From Kribbella pittospori (GTDB lineage Bacteria; Actinomycetota; Actinomycetes; Propionibacteriales; Kribbellaceae): a DNA stretch of 64,000 nucleotides. Where the stretch lies: the NCBI RefSeq assembly GCF_004331465.1, contig NZ_SJKB01000012.1, positions 186,001-250,000 on the forward strand, in the 5' to 3' direction. A model generated the notes under the pieces. It did no database searches. It was not told where the DNA came from and worked only from the letters and a program-made list of their open reading frames with translations. The number at the start of each line of letters is the position of its first letter. The stretch's first letter is position 1. A program made the translations under genes and the position numbers. Below are positions 48,356 to 57,401 of this stretch, in pieces.

Positions 48356-49729
48356 GTGCGCTACGCGAACTCACTCCTGGACCTGGTCGGCAACACCCCA
48401 CTCGTCAAGCTGGGGAGTACGACCGACGGCGCCAAGCCGCTGGTGCTGGCGAAGGTCGAATACTTCAACCCCGGCGGCTCGGTGAAGGACCGGATCGCGG
48501 TCCGGATGATCGAGGCCGCGGAAGCCTCCGGCGAGCTCAAGCCGGGCGGCACGATCGTCGAGCCGACGTCCGGCAACACCGGGGTGGGGCTGGCCATGGT
48601 CGCCCAGCAGAAGGGCTACAAGTGCGTCTTCGTCTGCCCGGACAAGGTGAGTGAGGACAAGCGCAACGTCCTGAAGGCGTACGGCGCCGAGGTTGTGGTC
48701 TGCCCGACCGCGGTGGCACCGGAGCACCCGGACTCGTACTACAACGTCTCCGACCGGCTGGTCCGCGAGATCGACGGCGCCTGGAAGCCGAACCAGTACG
48801 CCAACCAGAACAATCCCCGCTCCCATTACGAGACCACGGGTCCGGAGTTGTGGGAGCAGACCGAGGGGAAGATCACCCACTTCGTCGCGGGCGTCGGCAC
48901 GGGCGGCACGATCAGCGGCACCGGCAAGTACCTGAAGGAGGTCTCCGGCGGCCGGGTGCAGATCATCGGCGCGGACCCGGAGGGCTCGGTGTACTCCGGT
49001 GGCACCGGCCGGCCTTACCTGGTCGAGGGCGTCGGTGAGGACTTCTGGCCGGAGACGTACGACCGGGACATCTGCGACCGCGTGATCGAGGTCTCGGACG
49101 CGGACTCGTTCGCGCTGACCCGGCGGCTGGCGCGCGAGGAAGCGATGCTGGTCGGCGGCTCCGCAGGCATGGCAGCGGCGGCCGCGATCCGGCTCGCGCA
49201 CGAACTCGACGATCCCGAAGCTGTCGTCGTGGTCCTGCTGCCCGACGGCGGCCGCGGCTACCTGACGAAGGTGTTCAACGACGACTGGCTGGCGCAGTAC
49301 GGGTTCCTCGCGCACACCCGGCAGGGCGTCACGCTCGGTGAGATCCTGGCCGGCAAGGACGGCAGCTTGCCGCCGATGGTGCACACGCACCCGCACGAGA
49401 CGATCGCCGAGGCGGTCGAGATCCTGCGCGAGTACGGCGTCTCGCAGATTCCGGTGGTCCGGGCGGAGCCACCGGTGATGGCGGCCGAGGTCGCCGGAGC
49501 GGTGTCGGAGCGGACGCTGATGGACGCCCTGTACTCCGGCAAGGCCCGGCTGGCCGACATGGTCGAGCAGCACATGGACCCCGCGCTGCCGTCCCTGGGT
49601 GCCGGCGAACCGGTCACCCGGGCGGTCCAGTTGCTCGAGGACCGCGATGCTCTGATGGTTCTGGACGACGGCAAACCGGTGGGCGTCCTGACCCGTCAGG
49701 ACCTCCTGGTCCACCTGTCCGCCGACTGA
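48356..49729 (+). CDS. cbs: Cystathionine beta-synthase
   Basis: A 457-residue PLP enzyme that condenses serine and homocysteine to cystathionine. The PLP lysine is Lys44 in NPGGSVKDRIA. The substrate loop is TSGNTGVGLAMVA and the phosphate loop GVGTGGTISGTGKY. The C-terminal third (~340-457) is a pair of CBS domains (MVHTHPHETIAEAVEILREY and AVQLLEDRDALMVLDDGKPV), as in actinobacterial Cbs, which could bind an adenosine ligand. The GTG is at 48356. Cystathionine gamma-lyase is not in the window. Confidence 0.95.
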   Translation: MRYANSLLDLVGNTPLVKLGSTTDGAKPLVLAKVEYFNPGGSVKDRIAVRMIEAAEASGELKPGGTIVEPTSGNTGVGLAMVAQQKGYKCVFVCPDKVSEDKRNVLKAYGAEVVVCPTAVAPEHPDSYYNVSDRLVREIDGAWKPNQYANQNNPRSHYETTGPELWEQTEGKITHFVAGVGTGGTISGTGKYLKEVSGGRVQIIGADPEGSVYSGGTGRPYLVEGVGEDFWPETYDRDICDRVIEVSDADSFALTRRLAREEAMLVGGSAGMAAAAAIRLAHELDDPEAVVVVLLPDGGRGYLTKVFNDDWLAQYGFLAHTRQGVTLGEILAGKDGSLPPMVHTHPHETIAEAVEILREYGVSQIPVVRAEPPVMAAEVAGAVSERTLMDALYSGKARLADMVEQHMDPALPSLGAGEPVTRAVQLLEDRDALMVLDDGKPVGVLTRQDLLVHLSAD

Positions 49730-49778
49730 CATCCGCGCGGTGCATGACCGCGCTGGCTGACTCCCCACCGGGGGAGAC

Positions 49779-49874
49779 TTATCGGTCTACGACCGAGGGC
49801 ACGATGGCGAGCAGGACCGTGACCACGATGCCGATCACGATCGCCGCCGCTCCGGCAATCTGAAGAATTTCCAT
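49779..49874 (-). CDS. Putative 31-residue membrane peptide
   Basis: ATG at 49874 to TAA at 49779 encodes MEILQIAGAAAIVIGIVV, then TVLLAIVPSVVDR: one clean membrane span with a short charged C-terminal end. GAGG lies one or two bases before the ATG, closer than ideal. It is the only plausible coding use of the 263 bp between cbs and the monooxygenase gene. Small single-span proteins of this size are often missed. I cannot name a family. Confidence 0.45.
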   Translation of the reverse strand: MEILQIAGAAAIVIGIVVTVLLAIVPSVVDR

Positions 49875-49992
49875 ACCTCAAGAATCCTTCAGCGGGGCCG
49901 TTCAGACATCGGCCCTCGGACCGGTCTTGCCTTCATCCCAAGGTCGTACGCCGGAGCCCGGCTACTCCTACTTCGGGAGTGCGGGTAAACCC

Positions 49993-51444
49993 CTAATGGA
50001 CCAGCACGAAGTCGGCGGGATCCAGCCGCCGGGTACGGCGCCAGTACGAGACCGTGAACTCCGGCCAGATCGTCGAGTTGCGCCCGGCCGCGTCGAGATA
50101 CCAACTGCTGCAGCCGGACTGCCAGACGGTGTCGCCGAGCTCCGCCTGGATCCCGCTGACGAACCGCTCCTGCGCTTCCTCGCGGACCTCGACGTACGAC
50201 GCTCCGCGGCGGCGGAGCAGGTGCAGGGCCTGCATCACGTAGCGCACCTGGGCCTCGATCATGAACACCATTGAGGAGTGGCCGAGCAAGGTGTTCGGGC
50301 CGGCCAGGAGGAACAGGTTCGGGTAGCCGGCGACGGTGATGCCGAGGTGCGCGCCGATCCCCTCGCGCTTCCAGTGCTCGGCCAGGTCGACGCCGTCCTT
50401 GCCCAGGATCGGCATCCGGGTCAGGTTCGCCGACACGTCGAACCCGGTGCCGAGCACGATCGTGTCGCAGGGTCGTTCGATCCCGTCGGCGGTGACCACG
50501 CCGGTCGGGGTGACCCGGGTGATGGGGGTGGTGACCAGGTCCACGTTCGACCGGGACAGCGCCGGGTAGTAGTCGTTGGAGTAGAGGATCCGCTTGCAGC
50601 CGATCTGGTATGTCGGCGTCAGCCTGGCCCGCAGGTCCGGATCGGGCACCTGCTTGCGGAGATGCCGTTTCGCCTGTAATTCAAGGCCTTTCATCAACTT
50701 CGGGCTGCCTGCGAATCCGACGCCGCGGCCCTCGAGACCCCAGTAGATGGCATTGCGGATCAGGCGCTGTCCGGCTGGGAACCGTTCGTGCAGCCGGCGC
50801 TCGCGGGGGCCGATTGCGCGGTCTGGCTTGGACATGACCCACGGCGCGGTCCGCTGGTAGACGTCCAGTTGCCCCGCTTCCGAGGCGATCCGCGGCACGA
50901 ACTGGATCGCGGACGCGCCGGTCCCGATCACCGCGACGTTGCGACCGCGCAGGTCGTGCCCGTGATCCCATTGCGCCGAGTGGAACGTGGTACCCGTGAA
51001 GGAGTCGAGGCCGGGGAGGTCCGGCCGCTTGGGTTCGTGCAGGCTGCCGACGCCGGTCACCAGGGCCTGGGTCTCGATGGTCTCGTCGCCGTTCACGGTC
51101 ACGGTCCACCGGCCGGTGGCCTCGTCGAACGCCGCCTCGGTCACCTCGGCGCCGTACCGGATCTTCGGGGTGATGCCGTACTTGTCCGCGCAGTGCTGGA
51201 GGTAGCCGAGGATCTCGTCCCAGGGCGCGAACATGCGGGTCCAGCGCGGGTTCTGCTCGAACGAGAACGAGTAGAGGTACGACGGGATGTCGCAGGCGCA
51301 GCCGGGATACGTGTTGTCCCGCCAGGTGCCGCCGAGCGCGGCGGCCTGCTCCAGGATGACGAAGTCCTCGCATCCGGCCTGCCGCAGTTTGATCCCCATG
51401 CACAGCCCGGCGAACCCGGCCCCGATGATCACGACCTCCGTCAT
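49993..51444 (-). CDS. Baeyer-Villiger-type flavin monooxygenase
   Basis: A 483-residue FAD/NADPH enzyme. The first Rossmann loop is VVIIGAGFAGLCMGIKLRQA. The Baeyer-Villiger fingerprint F-x-G-x-x-x-H-x-x-x-W is present as FTGTTFHSAQWDHG near residues 146-159. The second nucleotide loop is RNVAVIGTGASAIQFVP, and ATG-like IVLGTGFDVSANLTRMP closes the FAD site. The substrate (a ketone) is unknown. The ATG at 51444 is chosen because the Rossmann fold starts there; an in-frame start at 51492 adds 16 residues. It lies downstream of the LarA-like gene on the same strand. Confidence 0.92.
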   Translation of the reverse strand: MTEVVIIGAGFAGLCMGIKLRQAGCEDFVILEQAAALGGTWRDNTYPGCACDIPSYLYSFSFEQNPRWTRMFAPWDEILGYLQHCADKYGITPKIRYGAEVTEAAFDEATGRWTVTVNGDETIETQALVTGVGSLHEPKRPDLPGLDSFTGTTFHSAQWDHGHDLRGRNVAVIGTGASAIQFVPRIASEAGQLDVYQRTAPWVMSKPDRAIGPRERRLHERFPAGQRLIRNAIYWGLEGRGVGFAGSPKLMKGLELQAKRHLRKQVPDPDLRARLTPTYQIGCKRILYSNDYYPALSRSNVDLVTTPITRVTPTGVVTADGIERPCDTIVLGTGFDVSANLTRMPILGKDGVDLAEHWKREGIGAHLGITVAGYPNLFLLAGPNTLLGHSSMVFMIEAQVRYVMQALHLLRRRGASYVEVREEAQERFVSGIQAELGDTVWQSGCSSWYLDAAGRNSTIWPEFTVSYWRRTRRLDPADFVLVH

Positions 51445-51482
51445 ACCGACGAAGGTTACCGGCGAGTCTGTTGGACCTCCAG

Positions 51483-51551
51483 CACTCATCAACGGGCGTC
51501 AGCGGGCGCGCTCAAGCGTGGAGCCGGGCCGATCGGTCACGTTGATGAGTG
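51483..51551. repeat. 12 bp inverted repeat at the end of the LarA-like gene
   Basis: CACTCATCAACG (51483-51494) and CGTTGATGAGTG (51540-51551) are perfectly complementary, separated by 45 bases. The distal arm is the last codons of the LarA-like gene, so the RNA would form a hairpin with a large loop between this gene and the monooxygenase gene. It may weaken read-through. There is no T-tract. Confidence 0.4.
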
Positions 51552-52787
51552 TTTGGCGTCCGCCAACCGGTGCAGGATTTCGCCGGCGTTCGCGATGACC
51601 AGGGTGTCAGGATCCTCCTCGAGGGCAGCCAGGTCGACGCTCGCCGGATCCAGGTAGCCGAGGTTGGCGCCGCGGACGACGTCCTCCGGGATGCCGGTGG
51701 CCAGGGTGACCTGGACGCGGAGGTGCTCGCCGGTCGCCGGGTCCCAGGTGCCGGCGCCGCGGAGGTGGGTCGAGTGCGCGAGCACACCCCAGTGCAGGTC
51801 GCGGAACTTCTCCCACTGGCCGATGAAGTAGTCGCGGCAGTGGTACCCGATCTCCTCGATCTCCGGGTGCATCGCGGCCAGCCGGGTCACGTGCGGCGCG
51901 TACAGGATGACCTCGCCGCCGTCGGCGACGACCGGCTCGACCTTGTAGAAGCCCTTCGCCGCGGTCCAGATGTCGGCGTACTTCGCCGGCATCATCGAGA
52001 CCACCCGCCGGACCGGCTGGTCCAGGTAGCGGATGTGGGTGTGCGCGGAGATGTCGGCGGCCGCGCGCCACGAGGACGCGGTGTCGCCGAAGGCGATCGC
52101 GTGCAGGGAATCCGTGCCGGACTGGGCGACCACGGACAGCGCGAGCTTCTCCGCCGGGATCAGCGACGCGGCCTCGTCGATCAGCGCCCGCACCGGCGTG
52201 ATGCCCGGCGTACCGATGATGTGCGCGCTGGTGATCAGGGCGCCGAGCCAGTGCGACAGGTCGATCACTTCCTGGCCGGCGACGCCGGGGAAGAAGTACT
52301 TGTTGCCGCCGGAGAAGCCGACCACCTCGTGCGGGAACACCGGGCCGACGACCAGCGCGACATCGTGCTCGACCACGGCACGGTTGAGCTTGACCGGGAC
52401 CTCGTCGCGCAGCATCTCGTCGGAGATCTCACCGACCCGGTCCGCGCTGATGGTGCCGAGGTCGACGAACGTGTCCGGCTTCCACCACTCGTGATTCAGT
52501 ACGCCGTCGTACTCGCCGCCGAGGTGGTCGCGCAGCTGATCCGGCGTCATCTCCGCATGCGTGCCCAGGGCAACCAAGGTGGTGAGCTTGCTGACCCGGC
52601 CGTCGAGGGCCTGGTGGACCGCCTTCATCAGCAATGGAAGCGGGCAGCTCCGGGTCGCGTCCGGGACGATCACGCAGACGCTGCGCCCGTCCAGTCCGGC
52701 CCCGGCCAACGAGTCGCCGACGAAGCTCATCACCTCGTCGTCGGTCAGGACCTGGCCCACTCCACCGATCACCGCCGCTGTGCTCAC
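51537..52787 (-). CDS. LarA-like nickel-pincer racemase/epimerase family protein
   Basis: A 416-residue protein of the LarA (DUF2088) family. Visible motifs are VIVPDATRSCPLPLLMKA, TLVALGTHAEMT with the catalytic-type His, and FPHEVVGFSGGNKYFFPGVA with the second His and the cofactor-lysine region of LarA. Lactate racemase needs a nickel pincer cofactor made by LarB, LarC and LarE, none of which is in this window, and the family epimerises various 2-hydroxy acids, so the substrate is open. The GTG is at 52787. A long palindrome lies just upstream. Confidence 0.88.
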   Translation of the reverse strand: MSTAAVIGGVGQVLTDDEVMSFVGDSLAGAGLDGRSVCVIVPDATRSCPLPLLMKAVHQALDGRVSKLTTLVALGTHAEMTPDQLRDHLGGEYDGVLNHEWWKPDTFVDLGTISADRVGEISDEMLRDEVPVKLNRAVVEHDVALVVGPVFPHEVVGFSGGNKYFFPGVAGQEVIDLSHWLGALITSAHIIGTPGITPVRALIDEAASLIPAEKLALSVVAQSGTDSLHAIAFGDTASSWRAAADISAHTHIRYLDQPVRRVVSMMPAKYADIWTAAKGFYKVEPVVADGGEVILYAPHVTRLAAMHPEIEEIGYHCRDYFIGQWEKFRDLHWGVLAHSTHLRGAGTWDPATGEHLRVQVTLATGIPEDVVRGANLGYLDPASVDLAALEEDPDTLVIANAGEILHRLADAKHSST

Positions 52788-52808
52788 ACTCCGACCTTAC
52801 CGAGCCCT

Positions 52809-52922
52809 AGGGCACGCCTCTCGGTTCCCTGCGTGCTGCGCGGCACTCGGCGGGCACATCGCCTTGCGCTGCACTCCGCCGAGCACCTGCTCGCTACTGC
52901 AGCGAACCGAGAGGCGAGCCCT
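52809..52922. repeat. 114 bp imperfect palindrome between divergent genes
   Basis: The outer arms 52809-52826 and 52905-52922 match at 17 of 18 positions (core CGCCTCTCGGTT). Inner segments pair again (CTCGGCGG at 52847-52854 with CCGCCGAG at 52876-52883), leaving a ~20-base loop. The RNA or single-stranded DNA would fold into a long hairpin. It lies between the starts of the LarA-like and FAD-oxidase genes, where a terminator is not expected. It could be a REP-like element, a small RNA or a regulatory structure. Confidence 0.55.
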
Positions 52923-53016
52923 GACGCCCGGTTCAGCCGTTGACCGGTGGGTGGCGGCGTTGCACGATCGGGGTGGCACCTGGGGGAGCGGGAGCTAGTG
53001 CAAGGGGGAAATCAGC

Positions 53017-54405
53017 ATGTCCGACACGATCGAACGGCCGCCGGGGGCGCGACCCGAGGGATTCGGGGGAGTGGTCCTGCGGTCCGGGGACGCGGCGTAC
53101 GACGACGCCCGGACGGTGTTCAACGCGATGGTCGACAAGCGGCCGGCGATGATCGCGCAGTGCGAGTCCGCGGCCGACGTCCAGGCGGCGGTCCGGTACG
53201 GCGTTGCCCAGAACCTCGAGATCGCCGTCCGCGGCGGTGGGCACGGCGTCGCTGGGACCGGAGTCACCGAGGGTGGTCTGGTCGTCGACCTGCGGCGGCT
53301 GAACGACGTACAGATCGACCCGGAAGCTCGGCTGGCGCGGGTCGGCGGCGGCGCGACGTGGGCTGACTTCGACCGGGCCTGCCGGCCGTACTGGCTGGCC
53401 ACGACGGGCGGCCGGGTGTCGACGACCGGTGTCGCCGGGCTCACGCTCGGTGGCGGATCGGGCTGGCTGGAACGGAAGTTCGGGCTGGCCTGCGACGCCT
53501 TGGTGTCGGTCGAGCTGGTCACTGCCGACGGGCGATTGATCATCGCGGACGAGACGAAGAACACCGAGCTGTTCTGGGCGTTGCACGGTGGTGGCGGGAA
53601 CTTCGGGGTCGCGACGTCGATGACGTTCAAGCTCCAGCCGTTGCCGGCGGTCACGCTCGCGATGCTGATGTGGCCTGCCGATGCCGGTCCGACGGTGATC
53701 GGCGCGTACCGGGATCTCCTCGAGCAGGGGGCGCCGGAGGAGCTCGGCGGCGGAGCGATCTATCTGACCGCGCCGCCCGAGGACTTCGTGCCGCAACACC
53801 TGCAGGGCAAGCTCATCGTCGCGGTGGGCGCGGTCTACGCCGGCAGCGAGGCCGAGCTGCGGGACGCGCTCGCGCCGATCTTCGCGCTCGCGCCAGAGGG
53901 GCAGATGGTCGCGGAGATGCCGTACGACGTACTGCAGTCGGCGCTCGACGATCCGCCCGGGTTCCGCAACTACTGGTCGGCCGAGCACCTGTCGTCGCTG
54001 CCCGATCCGGCGATCCAGGCGTTCTGCGATCGGGTGGTGGACATGCCGTCGCCGTCGCCGTCCCAGCAGTTGCTCGTGCCGTGGGGTGGTGAGGTACTGC
54101 GGGGCGCGGACAAATGGCCGCTGCCGCACCGCCAGGCTGCCTGGGTGGCACATCCGTTCGGGCTGTGGGCGGATCCGGCCGAGGACACCCGCGGGATCCG
54201 CTGGGCGCGGGATCTGTGCGCCGACCTCAAGGAGTGGGCGACCGGGTACGTGTACCTGAACTTCATCGGCAACGAGGGGCAGAACCGGGTCATCGCCGGA
54301 TTCGGTGAGGCGAACTACCAGCGGCTGTCCCGGGTGAAGTGCGAGTACGACCCCGAGAACATCTTCCACCTGAACCAGAACATCGAGCCGGGCTGGCCGG
54401 GCTAG
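53017..54405 (+). CDS. FAD-linked oxidase (berberine-bridge-enzyme-like)
   Basis: A 462-residue flavoprotein. The FAD-binding PCMH domain holds AVRGGGHGVAGTGVTEGGLV, whose His is in the position that bonds FAD, and VSTTGVAGLTLGGGSGWLER, where the second attachment Cys of bicovalent members is absent, so FAD is probably held by one bond. The C-terminal BBE segment ends KCEYDPENIFHLNQNI, the family's standard close. It oxidises an unknown alcohol, sugar or secondary metabolite. The ATG has AAGGGGGA upstream. Its stop overlaps the convergent membrane-protein gene by 4 bp. Confidence 0.93.
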   Translation: MSDTIERPPGARPEGFGGVVLRSGDAAYDDARTVFNAMVDKRPAMIAQCESAADVQAAVRYGVAQNLEIAVRGGGHGVAGTGVTEGGLVVDLRRLNDVQIDPEARLARVGGGATWADFDRACRPYWLATTGGRVSTTGVAGLTLGGGSGWLERKFGLACDALVSVELVTADGRLIIADETKNTELFWALHGGGGNFGVATSMTFKLQPLPAVTLAMLMWPADAGPTVIGAYRDLLEQGAPEELGGGAIYLTAPPEDFVPQHLQGKLIVAVGAVYAGSEAELRDALAPIFALAPEGQMVAEMPYDVLQSALDDPPGFRNYWSAEHLSSLPDPAIQAFCDRVVDMPSPSPSQQLLVPWGGEVLRGADKWPLPHRQAAWVAHPFGLWADPAEDTRGIRWARDLCADLKEWATGYVYLNFIGNEGQNRVIAGFGEANYQRLSRVKCEYDPENIFHLNQNIEPGWPG

Positions 54406-55151
54406 GCGTTCACCGGATCGCGCTGCCGGGACCACTGGAGGTGTACGACGGCGGCGTACGTGATGGCGGCCAGCGGGGCTGCCCACAGCCGGAAGAACGG
54501 TAACTGGCCGGTGACCGCGGTCGCGGTGAAGATCACGCCGAAGAGGATCGCGCCTGTGGCGGTGCCTCGCCGCCGGCTCTCGAGCGCCGTGCTGGGCAAT
54601 GGACCCATGTGGCGATCGAGGGCGGTGCACAGCGCGCTGAGTCCGGCGATCGTGGTGACGACGAAGAGGACGCCGCCGACGATCTCGCCGAGCACGATCG
54701 CGACCGCGTTGAAGAAGACCAGCACCGCGACGGCGATGAGAACGTCGAGGGCTCCGAAGGTCAGCTGGTTGCGCTTCCGCCGACGGAGATCGACTCCGTC
54801 GGCGAGCCGGGTCGGACCTGGCTCGCCGGCCAGCCGCTTGATGGTCAGCACGAGGCCGGTCACCAGGACGACAAGGATCAGTACGCCGAGGACGGACAGC
54901 ACCGTCGATCGGGTCGTCGACATGTACTGGCGTACGTCGCCGCCGCCGAAGTCGCAGCTCGCCGACGGCGGGAACCAGGACGTGTGTACATCGATCGTGT
55001 GGTCCGGGCTGCCGCCGTGGAGCTTCTTCGCACACGCCTCACTCGGATCGAACCAGCTCGGCATCGACGTCGACACCGCGATCGCCCACCCGAGGCCGCA
55101 CACGAGCCCCAACCCCAGCAACAACCCTGCCTGCCGCCTCACCCAATCCAC
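54402..55151 (-). CDS. Multi-pass membrane protein, unknown
   Basis: A 249-residue protein with one N-terminal membrane segment (GLLLGLGLVCGLGWAIAV), a ~60-residue extracellular loop with three Cys (SEACAKKLHGG, SASCDFGGG), then about five further segments (VLSVLGVLILVVLVTGLVL, ALDVLIAVAVLVFFNAVAIV, AILFGVIFTATAVTG, AAPLAAITYAAVVHLQW). No family is recognised. It is convergent with the FAD-oxidase gene (4 bp overlap). Start ATG at 55151. Confidence 0.75.
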   Translation of the reverse strand: MDWVRRQAGLLLGLGLVCGLGWAIAVSTSMPSWFDPSEACAKKLHGGSPDHTIDVHTSWFPPSASCDFGGGDVRQYMSTTRSTVLSVLGVLILVVLVTGLVLTIKRLAGEPGPTRLADGVDLRRRKRNQLTFGALDVLIAVAVLVFFNAVAIVLGEIVGGVLFVVTTIAGLSALCTALDRHMGPLPSTALESRRRGTATGAILFGVIFTATAVTGQLPFFRLWAAPLAAITYAAVVHLQWSRQRDPVNA

Positions 55152-55292
55152 ATGCCCACCCTCTCATCCGGCCCGCAATGGTTGACGCCCGCCGGAGCCC
55201 GCGGGTTCAGCGTCTTCTCCCGGAAGCACATGATTTCGGTCCCTGGTGGACGGGAGCTGGATGCCGTTCACTGCAAGGAAAGGGAGGGGATC

Positions 55293-55685
55293 ATGAGCGA
55301 ACGGGATGACTTTCTGGACTGGGTGGGGACGCAGCTGCGCGAGGCCGAAGTTGCCCTTCTCAACGGTGATGCCGGGCCCCGGCGGGCGATCTGGTCGGTG
55401 CGCGATCCGGTGACGGTGTTCGGTGCCTGGATGACGGGAACGACGGCGTCCGCGGCAGAGGAGATCTTCGGGCGGCTGGAGAAGAACTTCACCGACTGTA
55501 CGTCGTACACCTTCGAACTGCTCTCGGCCGACGTCAGCGGGGACGTTGGGTACACGATCGGCTACGAACACGTCGGCGTGAGGTGGGAGGGGGAGCCGCG
55601 CCAGTACACGCTGCGCGTCACCCAGCTCTACCGCCGCGAATCCGGCGCCTGGAAGGTCTTCCATCGACACGCGGACGATTCCTAG
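55293..55685 (+). CDS. SnoaL/NTF2-like protein
   Basis: A 130-residue cone-fold protein of the DUF4440/SnoaL type: FLDWVGTQLREAEVALLNGD, VRDPVTVFGAWMTGTTA, FGRLEKNFTDCTSYTFELLS and VTQLYRRESGAWKVFHRHAD, where the closing W.(v/i)..H is characteristic. Members are enzymes or ligand-binding proteins; function is unknown. The ATG at 55293 has AGGGAGGGGA upstream. It is convergent with the NmrA-like gene (4 bp overlap). Confidence 0.88.
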   Translation: MSERDDFLDWVGTQLREAEVALLNGDAGPRRAIWSVRDPVTVFGAWMTGTTASAAEEIFGRLEKNFTDCTSYTFELLSADVSGDVGYTIGYEHVGVRWEGEPRQYTLRVTQLYRRESGAWKVFHRHADDS

Positions 55686-56566
55686 CTCGTACTGTCGCGG
55701 AGGTAGTCGGTCGTCGAGCGTGGCGTGATGCCCCGGCTGCGCAACGGTTCGTCGTCCCAGGGTGCGTCGTGCAGGTCCTGGAGCAGGCCGACGCCCAACG
55801 CCGACGCCATCCCGTCGTTGGAGCGACTGAGGATGCGGACCATCACGCGGACGACGGACCGCGGCATGTGCTGCACTTTCACACGCCGGCCGGCGAACTG
55901 CTCAGCGATCGCGACTGTCTCGTTCCGGCTGAGCGCCTCCGGTCCACCGAACTCGATCAGCTCGGGCGGATCGGGCTCGACCGCGACCGCCGCGACGAGA
56001 GCTGCGACATCGTCTGTGCTCACCCAGCGCTGCTTGGCGTCGCCCTTCCCAACGGTCGACACCTTGCCGTTGGCGATGTCGAACCGGCCCGGTGGTGCCA
56101 GATGAATCTCGTGGAAGGCGTCCGGCCGCACGATGACCGCCTGCATGCTCGAGCCCTTCAGCCGCTTTTCGACAGCCAGCTTGGCGCGCTCGATCGGTAT
56201 GCCGAGCCCCGCCTCGACACCGGCGTACGAAACGTAGACAAACCGCTCCACACCGGCCGCTTCCGCTGCGTCGACCAGCGCAACCATCCCCACCTCGTCG
56301 ACCTCGTGCAGCGACGGCCCCGGTACGCGCGCCAACAGTCTCGCGATCGCAGTCGCAGTGGCGACAACCGTGCTGACCCCCTCACACGCCTTCCGCAGAC
56401 TCGCGGCGTCCGTCAGATCCCCGCGAACCACCTTCGCCCCAACTTCTTCCAGCCGACTCCCGTCCGACTGCGGCCGCACAAGGCAAGCCACCTCCTGCCC
56501 AGCCCCCGCCAACAGCCGAACAACCCGCCCGCCCAAGTCACCCGTCCCACCCACAACCAGCAACAT
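55682..56566 (-). CDS. NmrA-like NAD(P)-binding protein
   Basis: A 294-residue atypical short-chain dehydrogenase. The glycine-rich loop is at the N-terminus (LLVVGGTGDLGGRVVRLLAG), followed by VVRGDLTDAASLRKACEGVS and RFVYVSYAGVEAG, where the usual YxxxK pair is not conserved. This makes it an NmrA/NAD(P)H-sensing or isoflavone-reductase-like protein rather than a classical dehydrogenase. The ATG at 56566 is used; a GTG at 56575 would add three residues. Confidence 0.88.
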   Translation of the reverse strand: MLLVVGGTGDLGGRVVRLLAGAGQEVACLVRPQSDGSRLEEVGAKVVRGDLTDAASLRKACEGVSTVVATATAIARLLARVPGPSLHEVDEVGMVALVDAAEAAGVERFVYVSYAGVEAGLGIPIERAKLAVEKRLKGSSMQAVIVRPDAFHEIHLAPPGRFDIANGKVSTVGKGDAKQRWVSTDDVAALVAAVAVEPDPPELIEFGGPEALSRNETVAIAEQFAGRRVKVQHMPRSVVRVMVRILSRSNDGMASALGVGLLQDLHDAPWDDEPLRSRGITPRSTTDYLRDSTS

Positions 56567-56651
56567 CAACCCCACCCCCTACCCCGAAGGTGCCCCCCAA
56601 CCCCCACTCATGCAACCCCTCAGCCCGTCTCAGACCGGTTGCGGTCGGCAA

Positions 56652-57401
56652 CTAGGTGCTAGGGGACTCGAGTACGGCGAGGTCGCGCTCGGCGTAGAGG
56701 CGGTGTTGCCATTCCTCGTTGAGGAGTAGGAGGAGGATCTCGCGGACGGGGTAGTTGTCGGGTGGGGGCCAGCCGGGGCCGGCGACGGGGGTGGTGTCGG
56801 CGTTCAGGGCGTCCTCGGTGAGGTTGTCGACATATCGGCGTACGACGGCCATCCGGTTCTGACGCAACTCCAGGACTTCCTCGAGGGACGGACGTACGTC
56901 GCGATCCCGTGGAACGCCGGGTGTGTCCGCCATTTCGTCGAACGGCAGATCGAGCGGATTCCATGGTGACGGTTCACCCTGGATCACTCGACAGATCCAC
57001 GCATCCGTGGCGAACGCGAGGTGCCGCAGCGTCTGGATGAACGACCACTCCCCATCCACGCTCTCGTGCAGCAACTCCGGCGGCAGCTTCCGGGCCCGCG
57101 CGACCGTCCCGTCCCACAGCTGCTCGACCACATCCCACGCCTCGCGGAACCCGGGTACGTCGGTCGGCCGCATCTTCACGCGATCGGGATACCGCCGGTC
57201 CAACTCGTCGCTCACATAGGCCTCAACCTCGACACCGTTGATCACCAGACCCTCGATGGCCCCGTCGATCCGCACCTGCTCGAGATTCATCCCGCGCATC
57301 ACCGCACCACGCAGCTTCACCCGCTCGAACCGCGCGCCACGCAAATCCACATCCCGAACCACCGCACCCCGCAGATCCACCTGCTCGATCGAATTCTCCA
57401 T
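56652..57401 (-). CDS. Pentapeptide-repeat plus DinB-domain protein
   Basis: A 249-residue fusion. Residues ~1-60 are pentapeptide-like repeats (QVDLRGAVVRDVDLRGARFE, RVKLRGAVMRGMNLEQ), which form a right-handed beta-helix. Residues ~95-245 are a DinB_2 four-helix bundle with the metal-ligand-type His in IQTLRHLAFATDAWICRV and NEEWQHRLYAERDL. DinB-like proteins include metal-dependent thiol transferases; the substrate is unknown. The ATG is at 57401. The M28 peptidase gene diverges from it. Confidence 0.87.
   Translation of the reverse strand: MENSIEQVDLRGAVVRDVDLRGARFERVKLRGAVMRGMNLEQVRIDGAIEGLVINGVEVEAYVSDELDRRYPDRVKMRPTDVPGFREAWDVVEQLWDGTVARARKLPPELLHESVDGEWSFIQTLRHLAFATDAWICRVIQGEPSPWNPLDLPFDEMADTPGVPRDRDVRPSLEEVLELRQNRMAVVRRYVDNLTEDALNADTTPVAGPGWPPPDNYPVREILLLLLNEEWQHRLYAERDLAVLESPST

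Noticed and set aside
52933..55035. A ~700-codon minus-strand frame opposite the FAD oxidase
   Set aside because: Antisense shadow with Arg/Pro/Asp-rich composition; the plus-strand oxidase and the minus-strand membrane protein in another frame account for the region.
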